This document shows positions 39,654 to 47,145 of a DNA stretch of 64,000 bases, piece by piece. The stretch lies in the NCBI GenBank assembly GCA_016235065.1, contig JACRMB010000003.1, positions 469,943-533,942 on the forward strand, in the 5' to 3' direction. Origin of the DNA: Actinomycetota bacterium (lineage in GTDB: Bacteria > Actinomycetota > Thermoleophilia > BMS3ABIN01). The stretch's first letter is position 1, and each line of letters starts with the position of its first letter. Made by a program: the position numbers and the translations under genes. Under the pieces are notes generated by a model. That model had not been told where the DNA came from and did not search any database. It saw nothing but the letters and a program-made list of their open reading frames with translations.

Positions 39654-40575
39654 ACGCAGGGAACATCCGGATCTTCAGATCGTCGACAGGGACTACGGCA
39701 TTCCTTATTCCAAGGGTCTTATGGCCCAGTCGCTCATGGCGACCGGCCTTCCTCCCGAGCGTTCGTATCATATCGCCCGGGAGATAGAACAGCATCTGAT
39801 CGACAGCGGCGAGTCGAATATCACCCTCGCCAGGCTGAGGGAGATCGCCCAGCAGGTACTGGGTGAGGAAGAAGGGCAGAAGTTCACTGAACGCTACCGC
39901 CGCTGGCGGCAGCTGGGGCAGCTGGAGAAACCGATCATCATCCTGATCGGAGGCGCAACCGGAGTAGGCAAGAGCACGCTGGCGACCCAGGTCGCGCACC
40001 GGCTGGGCATCACGCGGCTCACTTCGTCTGACCTGATCCGCCAGGTGATGAGGGCGTTCTTCTCAGCGGAATTGATGCCGGCGATCCACTACTCCTCGTT
40101 CGACGCGGGGAAGGTTGTGAAGGCGGCTGAGGCTAAAGGGGCCGACCGGGATATAACCGGTTATGTCGAGCAGGTGGAGAAGGTCTGCGTGGGCGTCAAC
40201 GCCATCATCACGCGGGCCATCAACGAGGGAACGCCCATGATCGTGGAGGGCGCCCACCTGGTGCCGGGCTTCCTGAAGGAGGACCTCTGGGAGAACGCGG
40301 TGGTCATCCAGATCGTGCTGGTGGTGGATGACATCGACCGCCACACGGGCCACTTCTACGTGCGCGATCAGGAGACCGGCGGCGTCAGGTCCCTGGAAAA
40401 ATATGTGGAGAGCATGGACAAGATCCGCCGGGTGCAGGATTACCTGGTACAGGCAGCCCGGAAGTCCAAGGTGCCGGTGATCGACAACCAGAACATAGAT
40501 GACGCGGTCAAGACGGTGATGGGGATAGTCCTCGACACCGTGGATAAATACCAGAAAGCTTCAAACCTGAAATAG
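39643..40575 (+). CDS. 2-phosphoglycerate kinase
   Basis: 310 residues. An N-terminal ATP-cone-like domain (about 10-85) is followed by a kinase domain with Walker A GGATGVGKST at 103-112 and RLGITRLTSSDLIRQVMRAFF. Makes 2,3-bisphosphoglycerate from 2-phosphoglycerate, the substrate of the cDPG synthetase encoded just upstream. The ATG at 39643 overlaps that gene by 11 bp. Both genes are characteristic of methanogenic archaea but occur in scattered bacteria. Confidence 0.9.
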   Translation: MADERREHPDLQIVDRDYGIPYSKGLMAQSLMATGLPPERSYHIAREIEQHLIDSGESNITLARLREIAQQVLGEEEGQKFTERYRRWRQLGQLEKPIIILIGGATGVGKSTLATQVAHRLGITRLTSSDLIRQVMRAFFSAELMPAIHYSSFDAGKVVKAAEAKGADRDITGYVEQVEKVCVGVNAIITRAINEGTPMIVEGAHLVPGFLKEDLWENAVVIQIVLVVDDIDRHTGHFYVRDQETGGVRSLEKYVESMDKIRRVQDYLVQAARKSKVPVIDNQNIDDAVKTVMGIVLDTVDKYQKASNLK

Positions 40576-40585
40576 GAGAGTATGG

Positions 40586-41236
40586 ATGGAACTGTTTATT
40601 GACACAGCCAACATCGATGACATCAGGGAGATAGCCCATTGGGGCATCCTCTCCGGAGCAACCACCAATCCTACCCTGCTGTCGCGTGAGAGCGGCGATT
40701 ACGACCAGATCATCTGCGAGATCTGCGATCTCGTGGGAGGCCCGGTCAGTGCCGAGGTCATGTCTGAGGACGCCGAGGGTATGGTCGATGAAGCAAAGCG
40801 CCTGGCCGCCCTCAACGACAACGTCGTCATCAAGGTGCCGATGCTTCCGGAAGGCCTCAGGGCCGCCCGCGAACTTTCGAAACTGGAGATCAAGACCAAT
40901 GTCACCCTGGTGTTTTCCGCCAACCAGGCGCTGCTGGCAGCTCGCGCCGGAGCTACCTATGTAAGTCCCTTTGTCGGCAGGCTGGATGACATCGGTCACG
41001 ACTCCAACGCGGTGCTAACAGAGATAGTCGAGGTCTTCACAGTCAACGAATTTTCCACTAAAGTAATAGCGGCTTCCATCCGACACCCACTGCACGTTAC
41101 CCAGGCCGCTCTTCTCGGGTGCGACATCGCCACTATTCCTCCAGCCGTATTCCGCAACATGGTCAAGCACCCGTTGACCGACAGGGGCATAGCCAGTTTC
41201 AAAAAGGACTGGGAGGACGCCCAGTCCCGGGCTTAG
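40586..41236 (+). CDS. tal: Transaldolase, short (TalC/MipB-type)
   Basis: 216 residues, the compact class that includes transaldolases and fructose-6-phosphate aldolase. MELFIDTANIDDIREIAHWGILSGATTNPTLL at the N-terminus, the Schiff-base lysine in NVVIKVPM (about residue 85), and TLVFSANQALLAARAGATYVSPFVGRLDDIG are typical. It lies 10 bp after the 2-phosphoglycerate kinase gene. Sequence alone does not separate transaldolase from aldolase activity. Confidence 0.92.
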   Translation: MELFIDTANIDDIREIAHWGILSGATTNPTLLSRESGDYDQIICEICDLVGGPVSAEVMSEDAEGMVDEAKRLAALNDNVVIKVPMLPEGLRAARELSKLEIKTNVTLVFSANQALLAARAGATYVSPFVGRLDDIGHDSNAVLTEIVEVFTVNEFSTKVIAASIRHPLHVTQAALLGCDIATIPPAVFRNMVKHPLTDRGIASFKKDWEDAQSRA

Positions 41237-41341
41237 GAGGCAGGAATCAATCCAGGTCAAAAGCCATGGCGGCGACGCCGGAAGCTGTGAAGGCATATCA
41301 GATTTAAATCCCACACAAGGAAATGACAAAGTGACACCATC

Positions 41342-42517
41342 ATGGAAATAGTCGAGAATCAGGAAAAGAAAAGCAAGGCGAAGGATGCAGGAGAAGACAG
41401 TGACACCAACGAGGCAGAGGACATGAAAGAAGAGACAAAACAGGGCAAGCCAGCCGCAACTCAATCCAAGGACGAGCGGGCGGCCGGCAAGGATGAGAAC
41501 GTCAAGGTGCGCACAGGCACGCTTGACCTGCTCCCCGACGGTTTCGGCTTCCTGCGTACCCGTGGTTATGTCCAGAGCGATAATGACATCTATGTCTCGC
41601 TCTCACAGATACGGCGGTTCAGCCTCAGGCGCGGTGACGAAGTCACCGGCCAGGTCCGCGAACCCAAGGATAGCGAGAAATACAATGCCCTTCTGAAGAT
41701 CGAGGCAGTGAACGGGCTCAATCCCGATGAAGCCCGCAACCGGCCGAATTTCGACAGGCTGACGCCGCTGTTCCCTTCGGAACGACTGCGACTTGAGACC
41801 ACCCCGACGGAGATCGCGACCCGGGTCATCGATCTGGTGGCGCCGATCGGCAAGGGCCAGCGCGGACTCATAGTCTCGCCACCCAAGGCCGGAAAGACCA
41901 CCATCCTCAAGCAGATGGCCAACAGCATCGTCGAGAACAATCCCGACGTCTACCTGCTTGTCCTGCTCGTGGACGAGCGTCCCGAGGAAGTTACCGACAT
42001 GCAGCGTTCGGTCAAGGGCGAAGTCGTGAGTTCCACCTTCGACCAGCCTTCTGACAACCATGTGCAGGTGGCCGAACTGGTGCTCGACAGGGTCAAGCGC
42101 CTGGTCGAGTCAGGCCGCGATGTCGTGGTCCTGCTCGACAGCATCACAAGGCTCGCACGGGCATATAACCTGACGGCGCCGGCCAGCGGCCGCATCCTTT
42201 CAGGCGGTGTCGATTCCACCGCTCTCTTCCCGCCGAAAAAGTTCTTCGGAGCGGCGCGTAATGTGGAGGAAGGTGGCTCCCTGACTATCCTGGCGACAGC
42301 GCTCGTAGACACCGGCAGCCGTATGGATGAGGTCATTTGAACCCGCAAGGAAGAGTTGCTAATGGAGGATGCAGAAGCGATCCAGGTGTGGAAGGTCCGC
42401 AACGTCCTGCACGCGCTGGATTCAGGTGCGGTGATCGAGCTGCTTATCTCCAAGCTCCGCGACACCAAGACCAACGACCAGTTCCTCAAGGAGATCGCCA
42501 AGAACGCACGTAGTTAG
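41342..42517 (+). pseudogene. rho: Transcription terminator Rho, internal deletion with stop
   Basis: The reading frame runs normally through the RNA-binding domain ([14 protein letters not shown]), Walker [10 protein letters not shown] and Walker [17 protein letters not shown]. It then hits TGA at 42338-42340 straight after GSRMDEVI. The same frame continues to 42517 with the normal Rho C-terminus (TRKEELLMEDAEAIQVWKVRNVLHALDSG). Compared with typical Rho, ~32 residues (96 bp) between these blocks are missing, the part that includes the conserved NRSG/arginine-finger region. The N-terminus also lacks a Rho_N domain, replaced by a charged linker. Either a real lesion or an assembly error. Confidence 0.88.
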
Positions 42518-42556
42518 CATAAATCGTCAAGAACGCAGGCGGTTAGCATAAAGTCT
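42499..42556. repeat. 29-bp tandem duplication at the rho 3' end
   Basis: Two imperfect copies (42499-42527 and 42528-42556) share CAAGAACGCA and GTTAGCATAAA. The first contains the rho stop codon; the second repeats it downstream. A small slippage duplication, next to a gene that has also suffered a deletion. Confidence 0.8.
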
Positions 42557-42563
42557 GAATAAT

Positions 42564-42591
42564 GAAAGCCGGGCCTTGCGGCCCGGCTTTC
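42564..42591 (+). terminator. Terminator after rho
   Basis: An AAAGCCGGGCC / GGCCCGGCTTT stem with a TTGC loop. It closes the phosphoesterase-cpgS-kinase-tal-rho unit. Confidence 0.8.
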
Positions 42592-42619
42592 GACATCGGC
42601 GGGGAGCTATGAAAGTCAA

Positions 42620-42823
42620 TCAAAGGTTGGAGATGTAGGCTCTGCCGCCACCCCTGCCGGTGCCGTCGTCACCCTGCGTGCCACGCCTTGGATGGTCGAA
42701 GCAGCTTCGATAAAGGCGGCAAAGGTAACAGGCACGGGCAAGGTAATCGTCTTTTCTCGACAGGTGGATGAAAGTGCTGCGGAATGACCAGGCATCGCAG
42801 TTGTTCCGGTTGACTTCTGACAT
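42620..42823 (-). CDS. Small hypothetical protein, 67 residues
   Basis: ORF starting MSEVNRNNCDAWSF with a GGGGGC-like ribosome site; an ATG at 42856 would add 11 residues. It contains a CYLC pair and ends GRAYISNL. A competing ORF in another minus frame (42616-42885) is Ser/Thr/Ala-rich and looks like a shadow. It follows the zinc-finger gene at 42911 on the same strand. Possibly real; no homology recognised. Confidence 0.35.
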   Translation of the reverse strand: MSEVNRNNCDAWSFRSTFIHLSRKDDYLARACYLCRLYRSCFDHPRRGTQGDDGTGRGGGRAYISNL

Positions 42824-42910
42824 CGATTGCCCCCGTTCAACGGACTTGTCCGGCACAGGCGCCGCCGGTCCTTCCGTGCTGCCATGCCGCGCAGGACGCG
42901 GTCGCCAGGC

Positions 42911-43225
42911 CTAGAAATCGATTGGAAGGATATGGTCCTTCTGAAGCGCGGTGATGAACTTGTCGGCCTCTTCTTCCATGTTCTTCTTCTGCATGTTGTC
43001 CAGCTCTTTCATGATGGACTCTCGGCCGACTCGCGCGTTCTTGAGAAGCTCGCGGACCGTCTCGCGGTCGACAATGAGCTCACGCTTGCAAAGGCAGTTG
43101 GGGCACAGCATCAGGACTCGCCACTCCATGTCGTTCATCTGGTAGCGCTCCACCGGATAGACCAGGCTGGACCTGCAGAGGGGACAAGTCTGAAGTTCTG
43201 TCTTTTTTCTCTGTAACTCAGTCAT
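42911..43225 (-). CDS. Zinc-finger/coiled-coil protein
   Basis: 104 residues from an ATG with a GAGGAAA site (the frame extends to a TTG at 43348, giving 145). Two C-x2-C knuckles, CPLC and CPNC, flank MEWRVLMLCPNC. A charged helical half ends in NMQKKNMEEEADKFITALQKDHILPIDF. The ...CPNC...NMEEE..F..AL..D.ILP.DF pattern resembles a family of unnamed proteins common in Actinobacteria. Function unknown. Confidence 0.75.
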   Translation of the reverse strand: MTELQRKKTELQTCPLCRSSLVYPVERYQMNDMEWRVLMLCPNCLCKRELIVDRETVRELLKNARVGRESIMKELDNMQKKNMEEEADKFITALQKDHILPIDF

Positions 43226-43428
43226 GATTTCCTCAATCACGCTATCGACGGACTCATTCTCGTCGAAACACACCAGATCGAAAACCTGCCCCTGGGCGAG
43301 GATGATCCTCTGGATAAAATACTCTTTGCTGTCTTTATCGTGAAGCAATCAGTTAATTTTTCGTTTTTCATTTTCCCATCAAGACTTTACGTCTTTGCCC
43401 TAAAAGGATACGCCCTGCAGGAAAGGAG

Positions 43429-43623
43429 ATGCCATCTCTGGTAGGTTTCTCCGCCCTGCCGTTAGCTTTATCGGCAATGGCCATAGTTACCTTAACGACG
43501 GCAAAAAAGGAGGGTCACATGTCCCAGAAAACCCTTTGTTGGCGCGGAGATACGAGGTTCGGAAGGAATAATGAGAGCTGCGCCAAGACCGATCCGCTGC
43601 CTCAAAAACAGGTACAGCAGTAG
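43429..43623 (+). CDS. Small ORF with long structured leader
   Basis: Two in-frame starts are possible. The ATG at 43429 (AGGA 6 bp upstream) gives 64 residues beginning with a hydrophobic stretch. The ATG at 43519 has a very strong AAAAAGGAGGG site and gives 34 polar residues (starting MSQKTLCWRGDTRFG). The ~150 bp before 43519 contains potential stems such as GCCGT/ACGGC. It converges on the gene at 43663. No homology was recognised; it may be a leader peptide rather than a protein gene. Confidence 0.35.
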   Translation: MPSLVGFSALPLALSAMAIVTLTTAKKEGHMSQKTLCWRGDTRFGRNNESCAKTDPLPQKQVQQ

Positions 43624-43662
43624 TCTGAGCGGCACCTGTTCGGAACTGGTGGAGAGAAGGTG

Positions 43663-44178
43663 CTAAGGAAGTATTTCCGGAGCCGCAGTTGTGAAGGTCG
43701 AGGACATATCGCGTTCCAGGCCGATGGCAGATTCTACCTTGATCTCCACGGAGATGGTGCTGCCGGGCCGGGCGTCGACCTGAGCCGTGAAATCATTGCC
43801 ATCGACGCCGCGTTCGTGCAATCTCTGTTCTCCGTTCACAAATACAACCGCGTCATTGATTGAGGAGAATCTGTTCACACGTATATGGATCTGTCCGTCT
43901 ACACTGATTCCTGTAGCGCCGGAACCGGAAGTGATTGAAGCGGTGGGTACGCAGATCATGAGACAGGCAGCCTCCAGGACAACTACGGAAACAAGCATAC
44001 CAGCGAATCTGAGGACTCGCAGATCCCGCTGGCGGAGAATCAGGAGAATAGCATCAAGGATGAAAGCGATGTCATGTCGGAGACGAGAAGACACAGTGCG
44101 CGTCCGCCTCCTGTTGTAATCGCCGGGGCAGGCAGATTCGCCTGAGATATTCATATCAGTGTTCGCGTGGCTATTCAT
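43663..44178 (-). CDS. Single-pass membrane protein, short paralog of the 49632-50705 gene
   Basis: 171 residues: ~55 cytoplasmic residues, one membrane helix (about 57-77), then a ~90-residue external domain. This domain aligns with the N-terminal domain of the 357-residue surface protein: both share a VPT-SI segment, a valine-rich strand (VVFVNG / VAVYAD) and an IGL-R-SSTFTT segment. The protein ends just after that match, so it is a one-domain version. Its promoter is a perfect sigma-54 site at 44478-44492, with a long 5' leader holding a hairpin. Confidence 0.7.
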   Translation of the reverse strand: MNSHANTDMNISGESACPGDYNRRRTRTVSSRLRHDIAFILDAILLILRQRDLRVLRFAGMLVSVVVLEAACLMICVPTASITSGSGATGISVDGQIHIRVNRFSSINDAVVFVNGEQRLHERGVDGNDFTAQVDARPGSTISVEIKVESAIGLERDMSSTFTTAAPEILP

Positions 44179-44287
44179 TCCTGTGACCCTTCCCGTCAGC
44201 GTTGATCAGAATTCGAACATCCTGGAGGTCGGTATATGAAATTGTGATCTTCAAGGGCTACTGTCTATTCACTGGACTCGATCTTCA

Positions 44288-44358
44288 ACTGATGGGCGCC
44301 TGCGATACACCTTTACCATTTTGGGCATCAGGCTAGGTGGCGCAGGCGCCCAGTCAGT
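44288..44358 (-). other. Long inverted repeat in the 5' leader of the 44178 gene
   Basis: ACTGATGGGCGCCTGCG (44288-44304) and its inverted copy (44341-44358) pair over 17 bp with a single bulged base; the inner 11 bp are perfect and the loop is 36 bp. In the sigma-54 transcript it would form a stable hairpin ~110 nt before the start codon. Confidence 0.7.
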
Positions 44359-44477
44359 GAGCCAGGGAGACACCATGTGCCCTGGGAGACGGCCAGCATC
44401 CGTTTCCGGCCTCCCTGGAAGCTTTGGTAATATCGCACGTCACGGCCAGAGCATCGCCCTCGTCATATATGATGGGA

Positions 44478-44492
44478 GCAAGAAGCGTGCCA
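44478..44492 (-). promoter_or_regulatory. Sigma-54 promoter A
   Basis: On the minus strand TGGCACG-CTTC-TTGC, an exact match to the -24/-12 consensus TGGCACG-N4-TTGC. Expected transcription start is near 44466, giving a ~290-nt leader for the gene at 44178. Confidence 0.85.
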
Positions 44493-44654
44493 AAGGTGCC
44501 GATTGGCGGGTGAACGGTTTTTCGATTTGGGGAAAGAAGGTGGTTATTCAGATTTTGCAGGAAGTTTACTGCAGCACTCTCGAGTCTGGGAGAAAGCGCG
44601 AGGAGCTTATTGGTTGATCTGACGAAACAGCGCTTTAGTTTATGACGTGGTCGG

Positions 44655-44670
44655 TGTGGCATATACCGCG
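44655..44670 (-). promoter_or_regulatory. Candidate enhancer (UAS) A
   Basis: Minus-strand CGCGGTATATGCCACA. It shares the half-site ATGCCACA with two other sites, at 47106 and 51098. It lies ~177 bp upstream of promoter A, a normal distance for an NtrC-type activator site. Confidence 0.55.
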
Positions 44671-44678
44671 AAAAGGTA

Positions 44679-44716
44679 CCGGGGGCGCCATGGAATGGCG
44701 CCCCCGGGGTTTTCTT
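44679..44716. terminator. 13-bp perfect hairpin with T-tract
   Basis: CCGGGGGCGCCAT / ATGGCGCCCCCGG with a GGA loop, followed on the plus strand by GGTTTTCTTC. It separates the 3' end of the gene at 44832 from the promoter region of the gene at 44178, and probably stops the minus-strand transcript ~115 bp after its stop codon. Confidence 0.6.
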
Positions 44717-44831
44717 CTATATTTGCTTCTGTATTTCTTACATCTATCTTTGGCACTGACTGTTATTCTTCGTCATCGGGATATGCCCCGCTCAGTCAGT
44801 ACGATTCTCACCTTATGTCAGGCTTCTCACC

Positions 44832-46295
44832 TTAGACCGGATATGTGTAGGAAGTCCCACAGACATCCGCAGCGCTGCCGGTAATACTTACCCTGAAGCT
44901 ACCCACACCTACTGGTATGTTGTACCTGGCCGTGACGTCCATGGTGGCGCCAGCGTTCAGGTCACCGACGGCAAGAGGCATCGCAGTGTTCAGGATAACG
45001 CCATTGGTGTTTGTGCTTCCGGTCATCGCAGTTGCGAAGGCCGTAGTGGCGCCGTTGTTGCTGAACCGCAGAGTAACTGTCAGATCACGAGCGGTGTAGT
45101 CGGCATAACTTGCCCAGTGAGATGACTGGATGCTGACTCCTACGCCTGGCTTACTGCTGACGCAGAGAGTGCCGGTTCCCATACCCAGATTGCCTGTGCC
45201 GTCGCTCACCATTACCTCGATGACGTGCGAACCGGCAGAGAGGCCGGCTGGAGTCGGGCAACTGATGCCGGTTGCGGTGGCGGTGCAACCCATCATGATC
45301 ATTGCTCCATCAACATGGACCATCGCGGTGCCAGCGTTGATGCCGCTGGTCAGGTTCGTGGACAGTGCACCTGTTGGCGCGGGATCTGAGTAAGAAGCCG
45401 TGATGGTAGTCTGATCGGCAGTGATCCCACTGACGAACGGATCAACATCATCGACGACCGTGTAGTGCTTCAGAGTCGCGAGATTCGAATAATCACTGCT
45501 GGTGTTCCCCACCTTGTCCTTGAGAAGGATGGACAGGGTGTTGTCACCGAGATGCAATAACTTCGCCCTGTTCACCTGGCAGGAATAGTGGGTCGGATCG
45601 GTAGCCGAAGGTGATTTGACGCACGATGTATTCGAGATCATGGCCCCCGCAACCCCTGGCGGGACGCTCTCATTCACATGGCTCATCGGAGACCAGCCGC
45701 TTGAAGGGGCCGGATCGGTCAGATCGTAGTCGATGCGAAGAGCGCTCGGGTCGTTCGTGCTTATGCTGTTGAGCTGAGACGTCAGGATAGTGCTGCCGTC
45801 GGCGGGCGAGAGGTTCGAATAGGTCGGAGCCGCGTTATCCACTACTACGGTGACCCAGGTGCGATGCATCGTCGGGTTGCCGGCCAGATCGTCAACATAG
45901 ATATCTATTGGGTGCGTGCCTGGAGTCAGGTCGGCCGCAGTCGCGGTACACTCGACGTGAGTCGCTGTCTGGACCGGGCAGTTCATCAGCATGTTGCTTA
46001 CATCGAGGTGGACCATGACGCTGGCCACGTCGACGCCGCTGCCACCGGTCTCGTCACTGTAATCGGCTTTGATCACCAACGGAGTCGTATTCCCCAGCTG
46101 ATAATAGATCGTCGAGCTGCCGTTGGTGAAGATGGTGCTTCCATCAACGGGAACCACATTGGTGACCACCGGTGCTGTCGTATCCGGATCCGCAGGATAC
46201 GCGGCCACGGCGATGGAGCTTGCCCCAATGGCGAAGATCGCCGCCAGGAAGGCCAGTATAAGAAGATATTTCATCGGTTTATAACGCGCTTGCAT
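44832..46295 (-). CDS. Secreted Ig-like repeat surface protein, 487 residues
   Basis: Start at 46295 with AGGAGG upstream (the frame extends further but without a ribosome site). Signal/anchor helix at about 8-28, then ~450 extracellular residues. Ig-like modules begin at DTTAPVVTNVVPVDGST, VDNAAPTYSNLSPADGST and VDDVDPFVSGI, each with a VMVHLD/AMVHVDG-type strand and isolated Cys pairs. The C-terminal ~100 residues form a beta-rich domain (VSIQSSHWASYADYTARDLTVTLRFSN) ending CGTSYTYPV. No sortase motif or enzymatic site. Second gene of a unit led by the DUF4418 gene. Confidence 0.8.
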   Translation of the reverse strand: MQARYKPMKYLLILAFLAAIFAIGASSIAVAAYPADPDTTAPVVTNVVPVDGSTIFTNGSSTIYYQLGNTTPLVIKADYSDETGGSGVDVASVMVHLDVSNMLMNCPVQTATHVECTATAADLTPGTHPIDIYVDDLAGNPTMHRTWVTVVVDNAAPTYSNLSPADGSTILTSQLNSISTNDPSALRIDYDLTDPAPSSGWSPMSHVNESVPPGVAGAMISNTSCVKSPSATDPTHYSCQVNRAKLLHLGDNTLSILLKDKVGNTSSDYSNLATLKHYTVVDDVDPFVSGITADQTTITASYSDPAPTGALSTNLTSGINAGTAMVHVDGAMIMMGCTATATGISCPTPAGLSAGSHVIEVMVSDGTGNLGMGTGTLCVSSKPGVGVSIQSSHWASYADYTARDLTVTLRFSNNGATTAFATAMTGSTNTNGVILNTAMPLAVGDLNAGATMDVTARYNIPVGVGSFRVSITGSAADVCGTSYTYPV

Positions 46296-46379
46296 GATAT
46301 GGTCTTTCCTCCTTCTCAAGTTCATCCTGTTCGTTGACAAGAGCTTGCTGCTTTGGTCCGGGTCAAGCCTTAATCTTTT

Positions 46380-46421
46380 ACTGCAGTCACTTCGCTTCGG
46401 ACTGCAGTCACTTCGCTTCGG
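46380..46421. repeat. Perfect 21-bp tandem duplication
   Basis: ACTGCAGTCACTTCGCTTCGG occurs twice back to back (46380-46400, 46401-46421). The second copy includes the stop codon of the DUF4418 gene and its last codons; the first lies just after the stop. Exact identity indicates a recent event. Confidence 0.9.
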
Positions 46422-46869
46422 CGGCGTTTTCAGTTGGCGATTCTGGAGCCGAAGAAGATGAGATGCCAAGCCATACGGCTGTCATCATGGCGATGATGCC
46501 CAGTACGATCAGCGAGGGCTTCGCGCCTTTGTTACAGTGCATGTCAGCGTTATGGCAGACAGGGAAGAGCCAGGTCGGTACGAGTATCGCCGCGGCTCCG
46601 GCGCCGGCCAGCACTAATGCCAGCGGTCGCAGAGTCGCGAGGCGGCTGGCGATGATGATGGCGATGCCGATGACGGCGATGATGATGCCGATAAGGAGCG
46701 AAGCCCTATCGGTGTAGTAGCAAGACATGGGCACGGTTTTGCCCATTCCCATGTCCATGCGGACCCCGTAGTATTCACATACGGGGAAGATGTACCGTGG
46801 CGTGATGGCGACGAGTGCTCCCAGGGCGATGACGCCAGCGCCTGCTATGGTCCTTGTGGTGCTGTTCAT
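46408..46869 (-). CDS. DUF4418 membrane protein
   Basis: 153 residues with four membrane helices. Paired external loops contain cysteines: FPVCEYY...MSCYYTDRA and FPVCHNADMHCNKGAKPS, the duplicated PVC-x-C pattern of DUF4418. This family is often encoded with MacB/FtsX-type ABC exporters, and one lies 5 kb upstream. It leads a two-gene unit with the 487-residue surface protein and is preceded by sigma-54 promoter B and an AAGGAGGGA ribosome site. Confidence 0.8.
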   Translation of the reverse strand: MNSTTRTIAGAGVIALGALVAITPRYIFPVCEYYGVRMDMGMGKTVPMSCYYTDRASLLIGIIIAVIGIAIIIASRLATLRPLALVLAGAGAAAILVPTWLFPVCHNADMHCNKGAKPSLIVLGIIAMMTAVWLGISSSSAPESPTENAAEAK

Positions 46870-46933
46870 TGATTCTGATTCCCTCCTTCCGACTTTTCAT
46901 GGTTTGCTGGATGCTGGTTTTATGTAATACGAA

Positions 46934-46948
46934 GCAAGTTTTATGCCA
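46934..46948 (-). promoter_or_regulatory. Sigma-54 promoter B
   Basis: On the minus strand TGGCATAAAACTTGC: invariant GG and GC correctly spaced by 10 bp, one change (C to T) in the -24 element. The flanks (TTGGCA, CTTGCTTC) match promoter C. Predicted start near 46922, ~53 nt before the DUF4418 ATG. Confidence 0.85.
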
Positions 46949-47105
46949 AGTAAACTGTATATTTACATAAAGAGAAAATATGTGTATATGCAGGTCTTTT
47001 GAGTGGCGGTTGGGCCATCATGCTGCCGCCGCGATCGATTCCAGTAAGCGGCAGCGTACGGGTGTGGTCAAATCCTGCAAATGTAATAGGATTTGGCACA
47101 ACAGG

Positions 47106-47121
47106 TGTGGGAAATGCCACA
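47106..47121. promoter_or_regulatory. Candidate enhancer (UAS) B
   Basis: TGTGGGAAATGCCACA, a TGTGG-N6-CCACA perfect inverted repeat, 172 bp upstream of promoter B. A weaker copy (TGTGGTCAAATCCTGC, 47063-47078) lies 43 bp away, four helical turns, as expected for paired activator dimers. Confidence 0.6.
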
Positions 47122-47145
47122 GTTAAAGCCGTAGCTCACCAGGCG

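Noticed and set aside
42338-42340. rho TGA as a selenocysteine codon
   Set aside because: The TGA coincides with loss of ~32 conserved residues, and no SECIS-like hairpin was seen just downstream; deletion or assembly error is simpler.
42616-42885. Alternative 89-codon minus ORF
   Set aside because: Composition is Ser/Thr/Ala-biased like a frame-shifted shadow; the overlapping 42620-42823 frame has more natural codon use.
43381-43520. Possible c-di-GMP (GEMM) or other known riboswitch
   Set aside because: The conserved core elements of the GEMM, TPP, glycine, fluoride and cobalamin classes could not be found; kept only as an unassigned structured leader.
44321-44617. 98-codon plus-strand ORF (and a 102-codon minus ORF) between two surface genes
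   Set aside because: It lies over the sigma-54 promoter, leader hairpin and candidate enhancer, with no ribosome site or domain resemblance; treated as regulatory DNA.
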